DNA of 64,000 bases from an uncultured Lachnospiraceae bacterium (GTDB lineage Bacteria > Bacillota > Clostridia > Lachnospirales > Lachnospiraceae), in NCBI GenBank assembly GCA_947652925.1, contig CANTEW010000003.1:35208-99207 (forward strand). Direction: 5' to 3'. Below the pieces are notes generated by a model. That model did no database searches and was not told where the DNA came from. It was given only the letters and a program-made list of their open reading frames with translations. Both the position numbers and the translations under genes were made by a program. Shown here in pieces: positions 8,642 through 17,351 of this stretch. Within the stretch, counting starts at the first letter, position 1. Every line of letters starts with the position of its first letter.

Positions 8642-9448
8642 ATGAAAAAATTTAAGATCAAGACGTATCGTATCTGTTCGGAGAAGATCGGACATAGACA
8701 CATCCGGCTGGTCTTTCTCAGCGACCTGCACAATTTATGTTTTGGTGAGGAGAACGGGCGGCTTTTGCAGGCGGTGGAAGAGGCGGCGCCGGATCTGGTC
8801 CTTGTGGGCGGGGACATGATGATCGCGGAACTCTCGCCCTGCCTGCATGTGGCGGGAGGGCTCCTGTCGGCGCTCGTGGAGAGATCCCCTGTATATTATG
8901 CCTTCGGGAACCATGAACACCGCTTGATGGAAGAGGAAGATAGATATGGGGATGGCTTTAGGAAACTCTGTGATGATCTCTGCAGCCAGGGCGTCCATAT
9001 CCTGCGCAATGAGAATGCACAGGTGGAGATAGGGGATGGGATGCCGCTGGTCATCTGGGGATGGGACGGGGAAGAGCGTTTTTATAAAAAGCTGCGTCCC
9101 ATTGTCATGGAGAGAGGCTATCTGGACAGGACGCTGGGATCCCCGTGGACAGGGGCTTATCATATCTTGCTGGCCCACAATCCCCAGTTTGCCCGGTCTT
9201 ATTTCTCCTGGGGGGCAGATCTGATCTTATCCGGCCATTATCATGGGGGTGTGTGCAGATTCTCAGAGAACAGGGGGCTGATCGCTCCCAACTTCCATCT
9301 GTTCCCGGCGTATTGCTGCGGGGCATTTACCCGGGGGGATCAGCATATGGTGGTCAGTCCGGGGCTGGGGGAACATACGGTACGGTTCCGGATACATGAT
9401 CCCCGGGAACTGATCGTGTTAGAACTTATGCATGGAGGCGATGTGTGA
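8642..9448 (+). CDS. Calcineurin-like metallophosphoesterase
   Basis: 268 residues. Metal-binding motifs run in order: SDLH (about 26-29), GGDMM near 56-60, GNHEH near 93-97, and HNPQ near 178 with GHYHGG near 198-203. This is the classical binuclear metallophosphoesterase set (D-x-H, GD, GNHE, H, GHxH), similar to YkuE/YaeI-type enzymes. The substrate is unknown. No signal peptide or transmembrane segment is seen, so it is probably cytoplasmic. Its stop overlaps the scpA start (TGATG), which places it at the head of the scpA-scpB operon. No clear ribosome-binding site precedes the ATG. Confidence 0.88.
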   Translation: MKKFKIKTYRICSEKIGHRHIRLVFLSDLHNLCFGEENGRLLQAVEEAAPDLVLVGGDMMIAELSPCLHVAGGLLSALVERSPVYYAFGNHEHRLMEEEDRYGDGFRKLCDDLCSQGVHILRNENAQVEIGDGMPLVIWGWDGEERFYKKLRPIVMERGYLDRTLGSPWTGAYHILLAHNPQFARSYFSWGADLILSGHYHGGVCRFSENRGLIAPNFHLFPAYCCGAFTRGDQHMVVSPGLGEHTVRFRIHDPRELIVLELMHGGDV

Positions 9449-10194
9449 TGTCGATCCCGGTAAAACTCCCGGTGTTTGAGGGCCCGCTGGACCTGCTGCT
9501 CCACTTGATCGATAAAAATAAAGTGGATATCTATGATATCCCTATTGTGGAGATCACGGATCAATATATGGGATATATCCATCAGATGGAACGGGAAGAC
9601 CTGGGCATCATGAGCGAATTTATGGTGATGGCAGCGACGCTGATGGATATCAAATGTAAGATGCTCCTCCCAGCTCCGGTCCAGGAGGAGAGCGAGGAGG
9701 AAGACCCCAGGGCAGAACTCGTGGCAAAACTGCTGGAGTATAAAATGTATAAGTACATGTCCTATGAATTGAGAGAACGGTTAGAGGATGCGAAAAAGCA
9801 TTTCTACAAGAGACCGACCATCCCGGCGGAGGTGGCCGGATATCGTCAGCCAGTCAGTCCCTCGGAACTGTTGGCTGATATAACTCTGCCCCAGCTCAAT
9901 AAGCTGTTCTGTTCGGTCATGAAAAAGAGGGAGGACAAGCTGGACCCTATCCGCAGCAGGTTCGGCAAGATCGAGCAGGAAGAGACCAGTCTCTCGGATA
10001 AGCTGCGCGACGTGCGGGAATATATAAGAGTCCATCGCAGGTCCAATTTTTTTGACCTGTTGGAAAAACAGGCCAGTAAGATGCAGGTGGTGGTGACGTT
10101 CCTGGCGATCCTGGAATTGATGAAGATGGGGGATATCCGGATCATCCAGGAACATATATTTGACGAGATCAAGATAGAGGCGGTGGATGCTTGA
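9448..10194 (+). CDS. scpA: Segregation and condensation protein A
   Basis: About 248 residues. The N-terminus PVKLPVFEGPLDLLLHLIDK is the kleisin signature that contacts the SMC neck, and the C-terminal part (FLAILELMKMGDIRI) is the winged-helix that contacts the SMC head. It bridges SMC dimers with ScpB for chromosome condensation. An in-frame GTG lies one codon earlier (9445), but ATG 9448 is better spaced from GGAGG (9434-9438). It overlaps the upstream stop by one base and the scpB start by one base, so the genes are translationally coupled. Confidence 0.96.
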   Translation: MSIPVKLPVFEGPLDLLLHLIDKNKVDIYDIPIVEITDQYMGYIHQMEREDLGIMSEFMVMAATLMDIKCKMLLPAPVQEESEEEDPRAELVAKLLEYKMYKYMSYELRERLEDAKKHFYKRPTIPAEVAGYRQPVSPSELLADITLPQLNKLFCSVMKKREDKLDPIRSRFGKIEQEETSLSDKLRDVREYIRVHRRSNFFDLLEKQASKMQVVVTFLAILELMKMGDIRIIQEHIFDEIKIEAVDA

Positions 10195-10769
10195 TGGATA
10201 CGGATGTGAGACGGCTGGAGGCGGCTATAGAGGCGATCTTGTTCGCTATGGGGGAGTCGGTGGAGACAGAAGCTCTGGCCCAGGCGATCGGACAGGATGT
10301 GCCCACGACGCAGAAACTCGTCCGGGATCTGATGGACCGGTATCAGCAGGATGGATATGGGATCCAGATCATTGAACTGGAAGATGCTTATCAGATGTGT
10401 ACGAAGGAGCAGTATTATGAGTATCTGATAAACATCGCTGTCCAACCAAAAAAAATAGCGCTGACGGATGTGATGATGGAGACGCTCTCTATCATCGCCT
10501 ATAAACAGCCGGTCACCAAGGCGGAGATCGAGAAGATCCGCGGGGTGAAATGCGACCATACGGTGAATAAACTGGTAGAATATGACCTGGTCAAAGAGGT
10601 GGGGAGGCTGGAAGCTCCGGGCAGACCCATCCTTTTTGGGACTACAGAGGAATTTCTGCGTTCTTTTGGGGTGCAGGGGCTGGATGAACTCCCTGTGATG
10701 GATACAGTGCAGGTGGAGGATTTCAAAGCAGAGGCGGAAGAGGAAGTCCAGTTGAAACTGGATGTGTAA
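10194..10769 (+). CDS. scpB: Segregation and condensation protein B
   Basis: About 191 residues, all of the expected length. It contains two winged-helix domains, with LEAAIEAILFAMGE at the start and MMETLSIIAYKQPVTKAEIE plus the GRPILFGTTEEFLRSFG motif near 145-161. It forms a dimer that binds the middle of ScpA in the SMC condensin complex. ATG 10194 overlaps the scpA stop (TGATG); a TTG one codon earlier is unnecessary. The acidic C-terminus (EAEEEVQLKL) is ordinary for the family. Confidence 0.96.
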   Translation: MDTDVRRLEAAIEAILFAMGESVETEALAQAIGQDVPTTQKLVRDLMDRYQQDGYGIQIIELEDAYQMCTKEQYYEYLINIAVQPKKIALTDVMMETLSIIAYKQPVTKAEIEKIRGVKCDHTVNKLVEYDLVKEVGRLEAPGRPILFGTTEEFLRSFGVQGLDELPVMDTVQVEDFKAEAEEEVQLKLDV

Positions 10770-10785
10770 AGCAAAGGGGGAAGAC

Positions 10786-11574
10786 ATGCCTACAACATAT
10801 ACACATGATCTGTTTGGGAAAGAAGTATACAAAAGGATGTCCGGCCAGATGCGCCGGACGGTGAAGGAGTATGGAGAACTGTACCGGATCGGGCTGCACG
10901 GGCCGGATATCCTGTTCTATCACGGCTTTGGAAAAAACCGTGTGAACCAGAATGGAGTGCGGCTGCACGGAGAGGTGGCTGCTCCTTTTTTCGAACGGGG
11001 GGCTTCCCTGGTGAGGAAAGACAGAGACGACGCGCTTTTGGTATATCTGCTGGGGTTCGTATGTCATTTTATGCTGGACAGCACCTGCCATCCGTATATA
11101 AGCGGCACTGTGGTCAAAGAGGTGGGCCATGGAGAGATAGAAAAGGAACTTGACAGACGCCTGATGGTCAGGACTGGACGGGATCCTTACAGGTATTACC
11201 CGGCGGCATGCTGTATCCGGCCTTATCTGGAAAATGCCTATGTGATCCAGAGGATGTTCCCGGAGGCGACGGTCAGACAAGTGGAAAAAGCTCTGCGCAA
11301 TATGATCTTTATCACAAATACGATGGTCTTCGATGATAACGGGCGGAAACAGAGAGTGATCCTCCCTTTTTTGAAGCTCATTGGGGAATTTGAAAAAGTG
11401 GGCGGCAGCTACATGAGGGAGTTTTGTGATCCGCGCTGTGCCCCTTATCTGGACAGATTGGAAGAGCTTTTCGGGCAGGCGGTGGAGGAGACACCGGAAA
11501 TGCTGGAGAGCTTCTGGAGAGCCGCCCGGGAAGGAGAGCGGCTGCCGGAGAGATTTTGGAGGGATTATAGGTAG
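10786..11574 (+). CDS. Zinc-dependent phospholipase C family protein
   Basis: 262 residues from MPTTYTHDLFG. The pattern of histidines and aspartates (THDLFG near 5, GLHGPDILFY near 38, HGE near 66, FVCHFMLDSTCHPYI near 96-110) matches the zinc-dependent PLC/S1-P1 nuclease fold in the short bacterial version widespread in Clostridia. Unlike secreted alpha-toxin-type enzymes, it has no signal peptide, so a cytoplasmic role is likely and the substrate unknown. It sits 16 bases after scpB with GGGGGA as ribosome-binding site and is probably part of that operon. Confidence 0.8.
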   Translation: MPTTYTHDLFGKEVYKRMSGQMRRTVKEYGELYRIGLHGPDILFYHGFGKNRVNQNGVRLHGEVAAPFFERGASLVRKDRDDALLVYLLGFVCHFMLDSTCHPYISGTVVKEVGHGEIEKELDRRLMVRTGRDPYRYYPAACCIRPYLENAYVIQRMFPEATVRQVEKALRNMIFITNTMVFDDNGRKQRVILPFLKLIGEFEKVGGSYMREFCDPRCAPYLDRLEELFGQAVEETPEMLESFWRAAREGERLPERFWRDYR

Positions 11575-11683
11575 CTATAGGCGAAGATCGGCGTATATGT
11601 ACTTGATTTTTGGTGCTGGAGATCATATGATAGTCAAGAGAGGTTTTATATTTTTTTGATGTGACGGAGGGGACACAGGAGAG

Positions 11684-12400
11684 ATGAGGATAACGACAGT
11701 TTTGTTCGATCTGGACGGGACGCTGCTCCCGATGGATCAGGAACGGTTCACAGGATCATATTTTAAACTCCTTACAGAAAAGCTGGCGTCTCATGGGTAT
11801 GAGCCGGAGAAACTTGAAGAGGCCATATGGACAGGGACGGCTGCTATGGTCAGAAATGATGGAAGCCAGAGCAACGAGGAGGTTTTCTGGAAAAAGTTTG
11901 CTGAGATCTATGGCGAGGAGGCTATGGGGGACAAGCCTTTGTTTGAGGCATTCTACCGGGAAGAGTTCCAGGGGGCGAGGGCTGTCTGCGGCTATGATCC
12001 GGAAGCGGCCGAGACGGTGGCACAGGTCAAGGAGAGGGGGTATCGGGTGGCGCTGGCTACGAACCCGATCTTCCCGGCGGTGGCGACAGAGAGCCGTATC
12101 CGCTGGGCGGGCCTTGAGCCTGGAGATTTTCTGTTCTATACCACTTATGAAAATATCAGTTACTGTAAGCCGGATCTTCGCTACTATAGTGCTGTCCTCG
12201 AACGTCTGGGAGTCCAGCCGGGAGAATGCTGCATGGTGGGAAATGACGTAGAAGAGGATATGGTAGCTGGAGAGCTGGGGATGCATGTCTTTCTCCTGAC
12301 AGATCATATGATCAATAAAAGGAAGAAAGATATCTCTTGCTATCCTCATGGCGGCTTTGGGCAGTTTTTGGATTTTCTGGACAGAAGAGGAGCTGAGTAA
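11684..12400 (+). CDS. HAD-superfamily hydrolase
   Basis: 238 residues. Motif I is FDLDGTLLP (about 8-16), with the nucleophile D9 and acid/base D11. Motif II is ALATNP near 125, motif III the K in YCKPD near 160, and motif [10 protein letters not shown] near 187-194. The C1-type helical cap lies between about 18 and 90, as in phosphoglycolate-phosphatase-like enzymes. The substrate is unknown. The start follows GGAGGGGACACAGGAGAG. The chemoreceptor gene begins 11 bases downstream, so the two may be cotranscribed. Confidence 0.88.
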   Translation: MRITTVLFDLDGTLLPMDQERFTGSYFKLLTEKLASHGYEPEKLEEAIWTGTAAMVRNDGSQSNEEVFWKKFAEIYGEEAMGDKPLFEAFYREEFQGARAVCGYDPEAAETVAQVKERGYRVALATNPIFPAVATESRIRWAGLEPGDFLFYTTYENISYCKPDLRYYSAVLERLGVQPGECCMVGNDVEEDMVAGELGMHVFLLTDHMINKRKKDISCYPHGGFGQFLDFLDRRGAE

Positions 12401-12411
12401 GGAGCGCGGAT

Positions 12412-14427
12412 ATGAAAAAAAGACAGAGGCAAGAAAATGTTACTGCAGTGAGCGAGGGGATGCGCAGATGGGGCGTGGCGGCCAAGTTAGTGGGGGCGAT
12501 CGTTGTCACGATCATGATCGTGGTGGCAGTACTCCTTCTGATCGTATATAACTGTGTTTCTGATACACTGCTGGAGCAGAGTGAGAAGTTGTTGCAGCAG
12601 ACGACAGATAAAGCTATACAGGAGACCAATGCATGGATGAATAAGACAATGACCATGCTGACCATGCAGAGGGATACCATTGAGTACGAGGATATGGATG
12701 TACCGGCGTTGAAAGGATATATAAAACATACAGTGGATCAAAACGACGCCTATCCTGCGGGGCTTTATGTGGCGTTGACAGATGGGAGCCTGTACCATGC
12801 TTCATTTGTACCGGGGCCGGATTTCAGAGCGGAGGAAAAATCCTGGTACCAGGACGGTATACAGTCACGGGATCTCATCATGGGGGACGTGTATTTTGAC
12901 GAGGACAGCCAGTCCTATGTGGTCGGGGCTTCCGGGATGCTGCAAGATGCAGAAGGCAATACCCGCGGCGTAGCGGCGGCAGATGTGTATCTGGATGCGA
13001 TCTCTGATATCGTGAAGGGGATCCGGCTGGAGGAGACCGGAGGGATCTTCCTGGTGGATACCCGGACAGGTACGATCATCGGGCATCGGGATAAAGAGAT
13101 GACCGGACGCATCCTGGAAGAATTTGAAGGGGATATGTATGCGTATGCCCGTGAACAGATACAAAAAGATGCCACAGGGCTGTCCCTCTACAAAAATAAA
13201 ACGTACATACAGGTAGAGCACGTACCAGGGAGCGATTGGGCAGCAGTGGCGTATGTGTCCAGAGGTGAGGTGTTGCGTGACCTGCATTCGCTGACCATCA
13301 TCATGGTGGTGGTATCCATATTGTGCATCCTGCTGGCGATCCTGCTGAGCATCCTGCTGGTGAGGCGTATCATAGGCCGGCCGGTGGCTGAGCTGAATGA
13401 GGTGGCGGCGAAGATCGCAGATGGGGAGCTGGATCAGGAGATCCGCCATTATGCCAACGATGAATTGGGTGAGTTAGCGGATAATTTTGGACAGACGGTG
13501 GTCAGGCTGCGGGATTATGTGGATTATATCGATGAGATCTCCGAAAAGCTGCAGGATATCTCCCATGGGGATCTGACATTTACCCTTTCCCAGGAATACA
13601 TCGGTGAATTCGCGAAGATCAAAGCATCGCTGGAAGCGATCTCACTGTCCTTCAATGAGACATTTGGACAGATCGATACAGCGGCAGGACAGGTGGCAGA
13701 AGGCGCCGGATATGTTTCAGATGGGGCGCAGACCCTTTCCCAGGGTGCTGTGCAGCAGACAGATGCAGTAGGGTCGCTGGCATCGCATATCAGTGAGATG
13801 TCTGAGGGGATACAGAGAACGGCCCAGGGAGCAAAAAAGGCCAGCCAGATCTCACGGGATATGGGAGATAACATCCTGGAGAGTAATGATAAGATGGAGC
13901 ACATGAATGGAGTGATCCAGAAGATAAGCGGTAAATCAACGGAGATCCACAGCATTGTCAAGACGATCGATGATATCGCATTCCAGACCAATATCCTCGC
14001 TCTCAATGCAGCCATAGAAGCGGCCCGGGCAGGGGAGGCGGGGAAAGGTTTTGCAGTGGTCGCGGATGAAGTGCGCGATCTCGCCGGAAAATCCTCAGAG
14101 GCGGCGAAAAATACGACCCTTCTCATAGACCAGACTGTGGAAGCGGTGCAGGAGGGCAGCCAGGCCGCGGAAGAAACGGCAGCTTCTATGATGGCTGTAG
14201 TGGCGCAGACGGAGGAGATGACTGGACTGATCGAGGATATCGCAGAGTATTCGGTGAAACAGGCGGCAGCTGCGGATGAAGTGATCCGCGGGATCGATCA
14301 GATCTCTGAGGTTGTGCAGTCAAACATGGCTACAGCGGAAAAGAGCGCGGCAGCCAGTGAAGAGCTGTCCAGCCAGGCGAATATGCTCAGAGGGCTGGTG
14401 GCGAGATTCCGTTTGAAAGGGCAGTGA
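12412..14427 (+). CDS. Methyl-accepting chemotaxis protein with dCache-type sensor
   Basis: 671 residues. TM1 lies at about 24-48, an extracytoplasmic double-Cache-like ligand domain at 50-285, TM2 at 290-318 and HAMP at 319-372 ([20 protein letters not shown]). The long cytoplasmic coiled coil to 668 includes the signalling tip ([20 protein letters not shown], then [17 protein letters not shown]). It senses an external solute and controls CheA. There is no C-terminal pentapeptide for CheR tethering. With the flagellin at 3813 it supports a motile organism, although no che genes are nearby. The ligand cannot be told from sequence. Confidence 0.94.
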   Translation: MKKRQRQENVTAVSEGMRRWGVAAKLVGAIVVTIMIVVAVLLLIVYNCVSDTLLEQSEKLLQQTTDKAIQETNAWMNKTMTMLTMQRDTIEYEDMDVPALKGYIKHTVDQNDAYPAGLYVALTDGSLYHASFVPGPDFRAEEKSWYQDGIQSRDLIMGDVYFDEDSQSYVVGASGMLQDAEGNTRGVAAADVYLDAISDIVKGIRLEETGGIFLVDTRTGTIIGHRDKEMTGRILEEFEGDMYAYAREQIQKDATGLSLYKNKTYIQVEHVPGSDWAAVAYVSRGEVLRDLHSLTIIMVVVSILCILLAILLSILLVRRIIGRPVAELNEVAAKIADGELDQEIRHYANDELGELADNFGQTVVRLRDYVDYIDEISEKLQDISHGDLTFTLSQEYIGEFAKIKASLEAISLSFNETFGQIDTAAGQVAEGAGYVSDGAQTLSQGAVQQTDAVGSLASHISEMSEGIQRTAQGAKKASQISRDMGDNILESNDKMEHMNGVIQKISGKSTEIHSIVKTIDDIAFQTNILALNAAIEAARAGEAGKGFAVVADEVRDLAGKSSEAAKNTTLLIDQTVEAVQEGSQAAEETAASMMAVVAQTEEMTGLIEDIAEYSVKQAAAADEVIRGIDQISEVVQSNMATAEKSAAASEELSSQANMLRGLVARFRLKGQ

Positions 14428-14452
14428 TCTGTCCAAGGCGGAGGATAAATAA

Positions 14453-14497
14453 AGACGGAGGGCAGAGAAGAGTCCCATACTCTCCGTCCTCCGTCTA
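14453..14497. terminator. Bidirectional hairpin between convergent genes
   Basis: GACGGAGG...AGAGT and ACTCTCCGTCCTCCGTC arms form a long imperfect stem between the convergent chemoreceptor and DJ-1 genes. It overlaps the last codons of the DJ-1 gene. Confidence 0.65.
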
Positions 14498-15094
14498 CAT
14501 GTTGGGCATAGGCGCGGTATAGAAGCCTAATCTGTGGAAGTTATACCAGTCCATGATCTTCTCTGTGTCTGCGATCTCCAGAGCGAGTAAGATCTCCTTG
14601 GCAAATTCCATAGGGGCTGTACCGTTGGCGGTTATGATATTTTTGTCGCGGACAGCCTGTCTGGGGATGTGTTTTGCTTTGCCTGTGTAGGCAGATCCGG
14701 CCCATTGCTCCAGATCATCCAGGTCATTGCTCGTATGGATCACATCATTTAGGACGCCGGTCGTGCCTAAAAAAGCGGCAGCATCGCAGATCCCGGCCAA
14801 TATCTTTCCATTTTTCTGGCAGTCTCTGACAAGCGTCTTTACTTTCTGCGCATTTTCATCCCGCCATGTCAGACCGCCGATCAAAATGAGAGCTTTATAA
14901 CTGTCCGGGACAGACTGGATATCATGGTCCGGGATCACTTTAAGACCGCCGATAGACGGTACCGGGTCCCGGGATGTGGAGACGGTCTTTATGTCGTACT
15001 TCCCTTCTCCTAACATCGATATCGCTGACGAGATATAGGCCGCTTCCCAGTCTGCGTATTGCGGCAGGATCACAAATAAGATCGTGTTTTCCAT
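14495..15094 (-). CDS. DJ-1/PfpI family protein (class I glutamine amidotransferase-like)
   Basis: 199 residues. E17 (DWEAAY) and the nucleophilic-elbow cysteine C103 in LAGICDAAAFLG are the expected DJ-1/PfpI pair, and HTSND near 122-126 lies where the third residue is found. Family members include glyoxalase III, deglycase and chaperone-like proteins. The specific activity here is unknown. Length fits YdeA/YoaZ-like members. It is a single-gene unit pointing against the chemoreceptor gene. Confidence 0.85.
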   Translation of the reverse strand: MENTILFVILPQYADWEAAYISSAISMLGEGKYDIKTVSTSRDPVPSIGGLKVIPDHDIQSVPDSYKALILIGGLTWRDENAQKVKTLVRDCQKNGKILAGICDAAAFLGTTGVLNDVIHTSNDLDDLEQWAGSAYTGKAKHIPRQAVRDKNIITANGTAPMEFAKEILLALEIADTEKIMDWYNFHRLGFYTAPMPNM

Positions 15095-15163
15095 GTTGGT
15101 CTACTCCTTTATAATTTTTTGTTTTATCTGGTCATTGTCCATATAAAGAGACATTTCTTTTAC

Positions 15164-15240
15164 TTAGAGCGTGTTTGAAAACCGCTTTCTGCAAGATATA
15201 TGTCAGGTATCCTTTGACCAGGAGGCTTTGCTCTAAGTGT
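15164..15240 (+). repeat. Partial copy of the dispersed repeat family
   Basis: Begins TTAGAGCGTGTTTGAAAACC and ends near GGCTTTGCTCTAAG; the AGAGC and GCTCT ends are inverted. The first 20 bases resemble the inward motif of the element at 3128-3525 and the sequence at 63946. The rest of the 15095-15433 gap is AT-rich with no credible gene. Confidence 0.6.
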
Positions 15241-15418
15241 TCTTCGTATGTATATCCGTTCCTTTAGATATTCTTGATACATATGTTCTTTGTGGGTATG
15301 TAGCAGGTTTAAACACATCATAAAAACTTTTTTCCATGACAACACTACCTTTTCCAGTTTATAGAACTAATATACCATATTTATACCCCTTTTCATACCT
15401 TTTCTTCTAAGATCCACA

Positions 15419-15446
15419 GAAAAACGGAGAGCCTCATGCCCTCCGC
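15419..15446 (-). terminator. Rho-independent terminator after spmA
   Basis: Read on the minus strand: CGGAGGGC / GCTCTCCG stem followed by TTTTT, overlapping the last spmA codons. Confidence 0.65.
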
Positions 15447-16048
15447 TTCCCATCCATCATCTTACAATATAAGATCGCGACCATCGTACTCACAGCTGTC
15501 GCGGCGATCCCCGGTCCCACGATCGACGCCGGGTCTACGCTCCCATACTGGCTGCGATAGGCGATCACATTGATCGGGATCAATTGCAGCGACGAGATAT
15601 TGATGATCAGAAATGTACACATCTCATTGCTGGCGATCCCCAGCTTTCTCACTGGCCCGGGGGATATCCCTTTTCGTCTGTCTTCTTCGAGCTTTCCCAG
15701 TTCCTCCATCGCCTGCAGGCCCGCAGGCGTCGCCGCCCATCCAAGTCCCAGCACATTGGCTACGATGTTCATAGCGATGGGGTCTCTTGCCGGATGGTCT
15801 TCCGGGAGGTCGGGAAACAGAAAGCGCAGGAGCGGGTCGATAGTCCCTTTGATCTTATCGATCAGTCCTGCATCCTTTGCGATCTCCATCAGGCCGACCC
15901 AGAGAGCCATGACCCCGCACATGGTCAGGGAGAGCTGTATAGCTTCCTGTGCAGAGGACAGGGCGGCGTCTGCCGCGCCTTGGAGATTTCCGGTGATGGA
16001 TCCATAGATGATGCCGATCAGTATCATAAATGCCCAGAGATAATTCAT
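15434..16048 (-). CDS. spmA: Spore maturation protein A (nucleoside-recognition/Gate domain)
   Basis: About 204 residues from MNYLWAFMILIGIIYGS, with several transmembrane helices and the Gate-domain motif (ANVLGLGWAATPAGLQAM near 110-127). SpmA acts with SpmB in spore-core dehydration in Bacillus and Clostridium; the biochemical activity is unresolved. The usual neighbour spmB is absent here. An in-frame ATG 14 codons earlier exists, but 16048 follows AAGGAAGTG and gives the normal N-terminus. Supports a spore-forming host. Confidence 0.88.
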   Translation of the reverse strand: MNYLWAFMILIGIIYGSITGNLQGAADAALSSAQEAIQLSLTMCGVMALWVGLMEIAKDAGLIDKIKGTIDPLLRFLFPDLPEDHPARDPIAMNIVANVLGLGWAATPAGLQAMEELGKLEEDRRKGISPGPVRKLGIASNEMCTFLIINISSLQLIPINVIAYRSQYGSVDPASIVGPGIAATAVSTMVAILYCKMMDGKRRA

Positions 16049-16145
16049 ATCGATCACTTCCTTAATGGCCATATGGGGTCTTTTATCCAATATATGCGCA
16101 GGAGAGGCAGGTTTATGAGCTGTTAGAGATATATTTTTGTTGTAA

Positions 16146-16168
16146 ATGTTTGAAATGTAAGATATAAT
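16146..16168 (+). promoter_or_regulatory. deoR promoter region with possible operator half-site
   Basis: TATAAT at 16163-16168, with ATGTTTG at 16146-16152 between the likely -35 and -10. The same half-site forms a palindrome before the operon at 17306, suggesting that the regulator represses itself as well as the operon. Confidence 0.45.
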
Positions 16169-16213
16169 AAAACATATGAACAGGATATAGGGCGGACAGC
16201 GGGAAGGGAAAGT

Positions 16214-16990
16214 ATGAAAAATGATCGGTTAGAGCAGATTGAGTGGATCCTAAGTGTGCAAAAAGAAGCCAGCGTAGTGGAATTGGCTTCAATGTTAAAA
16301 GTTTCAGATATGACGATCCGGCGGGATCTGATCGAATTAGAACAAAAAGGCATCGTGACCAGATACCATGGAGGGGCTTTTATATCAGCAGCTGAGCCGA
16401 AGAGCCTGCTGCCGGTATACCATCCGGAGTCCTGCCCAGAGGAGAAGGCGGTCATTGGGCGTGAGGCCAGTCGGTATCTGAAGGGGATCCTTTTTGGGCA
16501 GGAGGCGAGTTCTGTCATGCTGATGTCCGGATCCACCATGTATGAGATGGTGAAGTGTATCGACTATACCATACCGGTGACCACTGTGACGGACAATCTG
16601 AACATTGCGTACACATTGGGACAGAATGCGAACAACAGTGTGATGCTGCTGGGGGGGAAAGTATATGCCCCGTCCATGAGCGTCAACGGCTACCTGGCGG
16701 AGCAGATGCTGGATTATCTGTCTGTGGACTGCACGTTTATGGGCACATCAGCGATCGATGAGGAGGGATGCCTGTATTGTTATGATGATAAACATGCCTC
16801 TTTCTTGGAAAAACTGCTGGCGGTCTCCCACAGGATCATTGTCTTGGCGGATCATTCCAAACTGGGGACCACAAGTCTAGTAAAGGTCAGCAACATGGAC
16901 GAGGATTTCTCCATCATCACCAACAAGAGTGCATCCCAGGAGTTGTTGGAAAAGTATGAGAGCATGGGTGTAGAGATAATGCAAGTATGA
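16214..16990 (+). CDS. DeoR/GlpR-family transcriptional regulator
   Basis: 258 residues. The N-terminal winged helix-turn-helix (MKNDRLEQIEWILSVQKE, then LKVSDMTIRRDLIELEQKG) carries the DeoR signature. The C-terminal sugar-phosphate-binding domain (DeoRC) has SGSTMYEMVK near 101, TVTDNLNIAY near 117 and GTSAIDEEG near 176 in the usual ligand-pocket positions. Family members are repressors relieved by phosphorylated sugars. It is followed by its own terminator and then by the transporter/kinase operon, whose kinase would make the likely effector. Palindromic sites resembling DeoR/GlpR targets lie upstream of that operon. Confidence 0.9.
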   Translation: MKNDRLEQIEWILSVQKEASVVELASMLKVSDMTIRRDLIELEQKGIVTRYHGGAFISAAEPKSLLPVYHPESCPEEKAVIGREASRYLKGILFGQEASSVMLMSGSTMYEMVKCIDYTIPVTTVTDNLNIAYTLGQNANNSVMLLGGKVYAPSMSVNGYLAEQMLDYLSVDCTFMGTSAIDEEGCLYCYDDKHASFLEKLLAVSHRIIVLADHSKLGTTSLVKVSNMDEDFSIITNKSASQELLEKYESMGVEIMQV

Positions 16991-17018
16991 TCTTATAGGG
17001 AAAAAAGATATAATAGAT

Positions 17019-17058
17019 AGGGCTACAGGGGTCAGGGGGATCCTTGCAGCCCTGTTTT
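17019..17058 (+). terminator. Terminator after deoR
   Basis: AGGGCT / AGCCCT stem enclosing a GC-rich imperfect loop, followed by GTTTTAT. Confidence 0.6.
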
Positions 17059-17254
17059 ATATTATGGAAGACTTTGTCTCCGTAGGATAAGATCTTCCGG
17101 CGCGAGGATCTGCATATCGGAACTTTTATCCTGAAAAGATGTTTGATATATAGGATAAATAAACAATAAATGGAAAGATTTGAGGGGCAAGTATCGAATA
17201 TAAACAAAAATGGCGGGAAAATTTGTTTAAAAGAGAGAAACGAACATAAATAAG

Positions 17255-17283
17255 TTGACAATAGATCAATGATATGTTTTAAT
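17255..17283 (+). promoter_or_regulatory. Sigma-A promoter of the ABC/UroD/kinase operon
   Basis: TTGACA (17255-17260), 17-base spacer, TTTAAT (17278-17283). The 360-base gap before the operon otherwise holds repeated CGAACATAAA/AATATAAAC-like half-sites and the palindrome at 17306. Confidence 0.7.
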
Positions 17284-17305
17284 ATAAACACAAAAACTTA
17301 TATTT

Positions 17306-17322
17306 CAAACATAAAATGTTTG
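17306..17322. promoter_or_regulatory. Palindromic operator, probable DeoR-family site
   Basis: CAAACAT-AAA-ATGTTTG is a perfect 7-3-7 palindrome about 15-30 bases past the expected transcription start and 30 bases before the first gene. A related half-site, CGAACATAAA, lies near 17241, just before the -35. Assignment to the adjacent DeoR protein is inference. Confidence 0.6.
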
Positions 17323-17351
17323 AAGATAAAACAGACATGGGAGGGATCATT

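Noticed and set aside
15160-15345. 61-codon minus-strand frame
   Set aside because: It runs over the dispersed repeat, lacks a ribosome-binding site and resembles no family.
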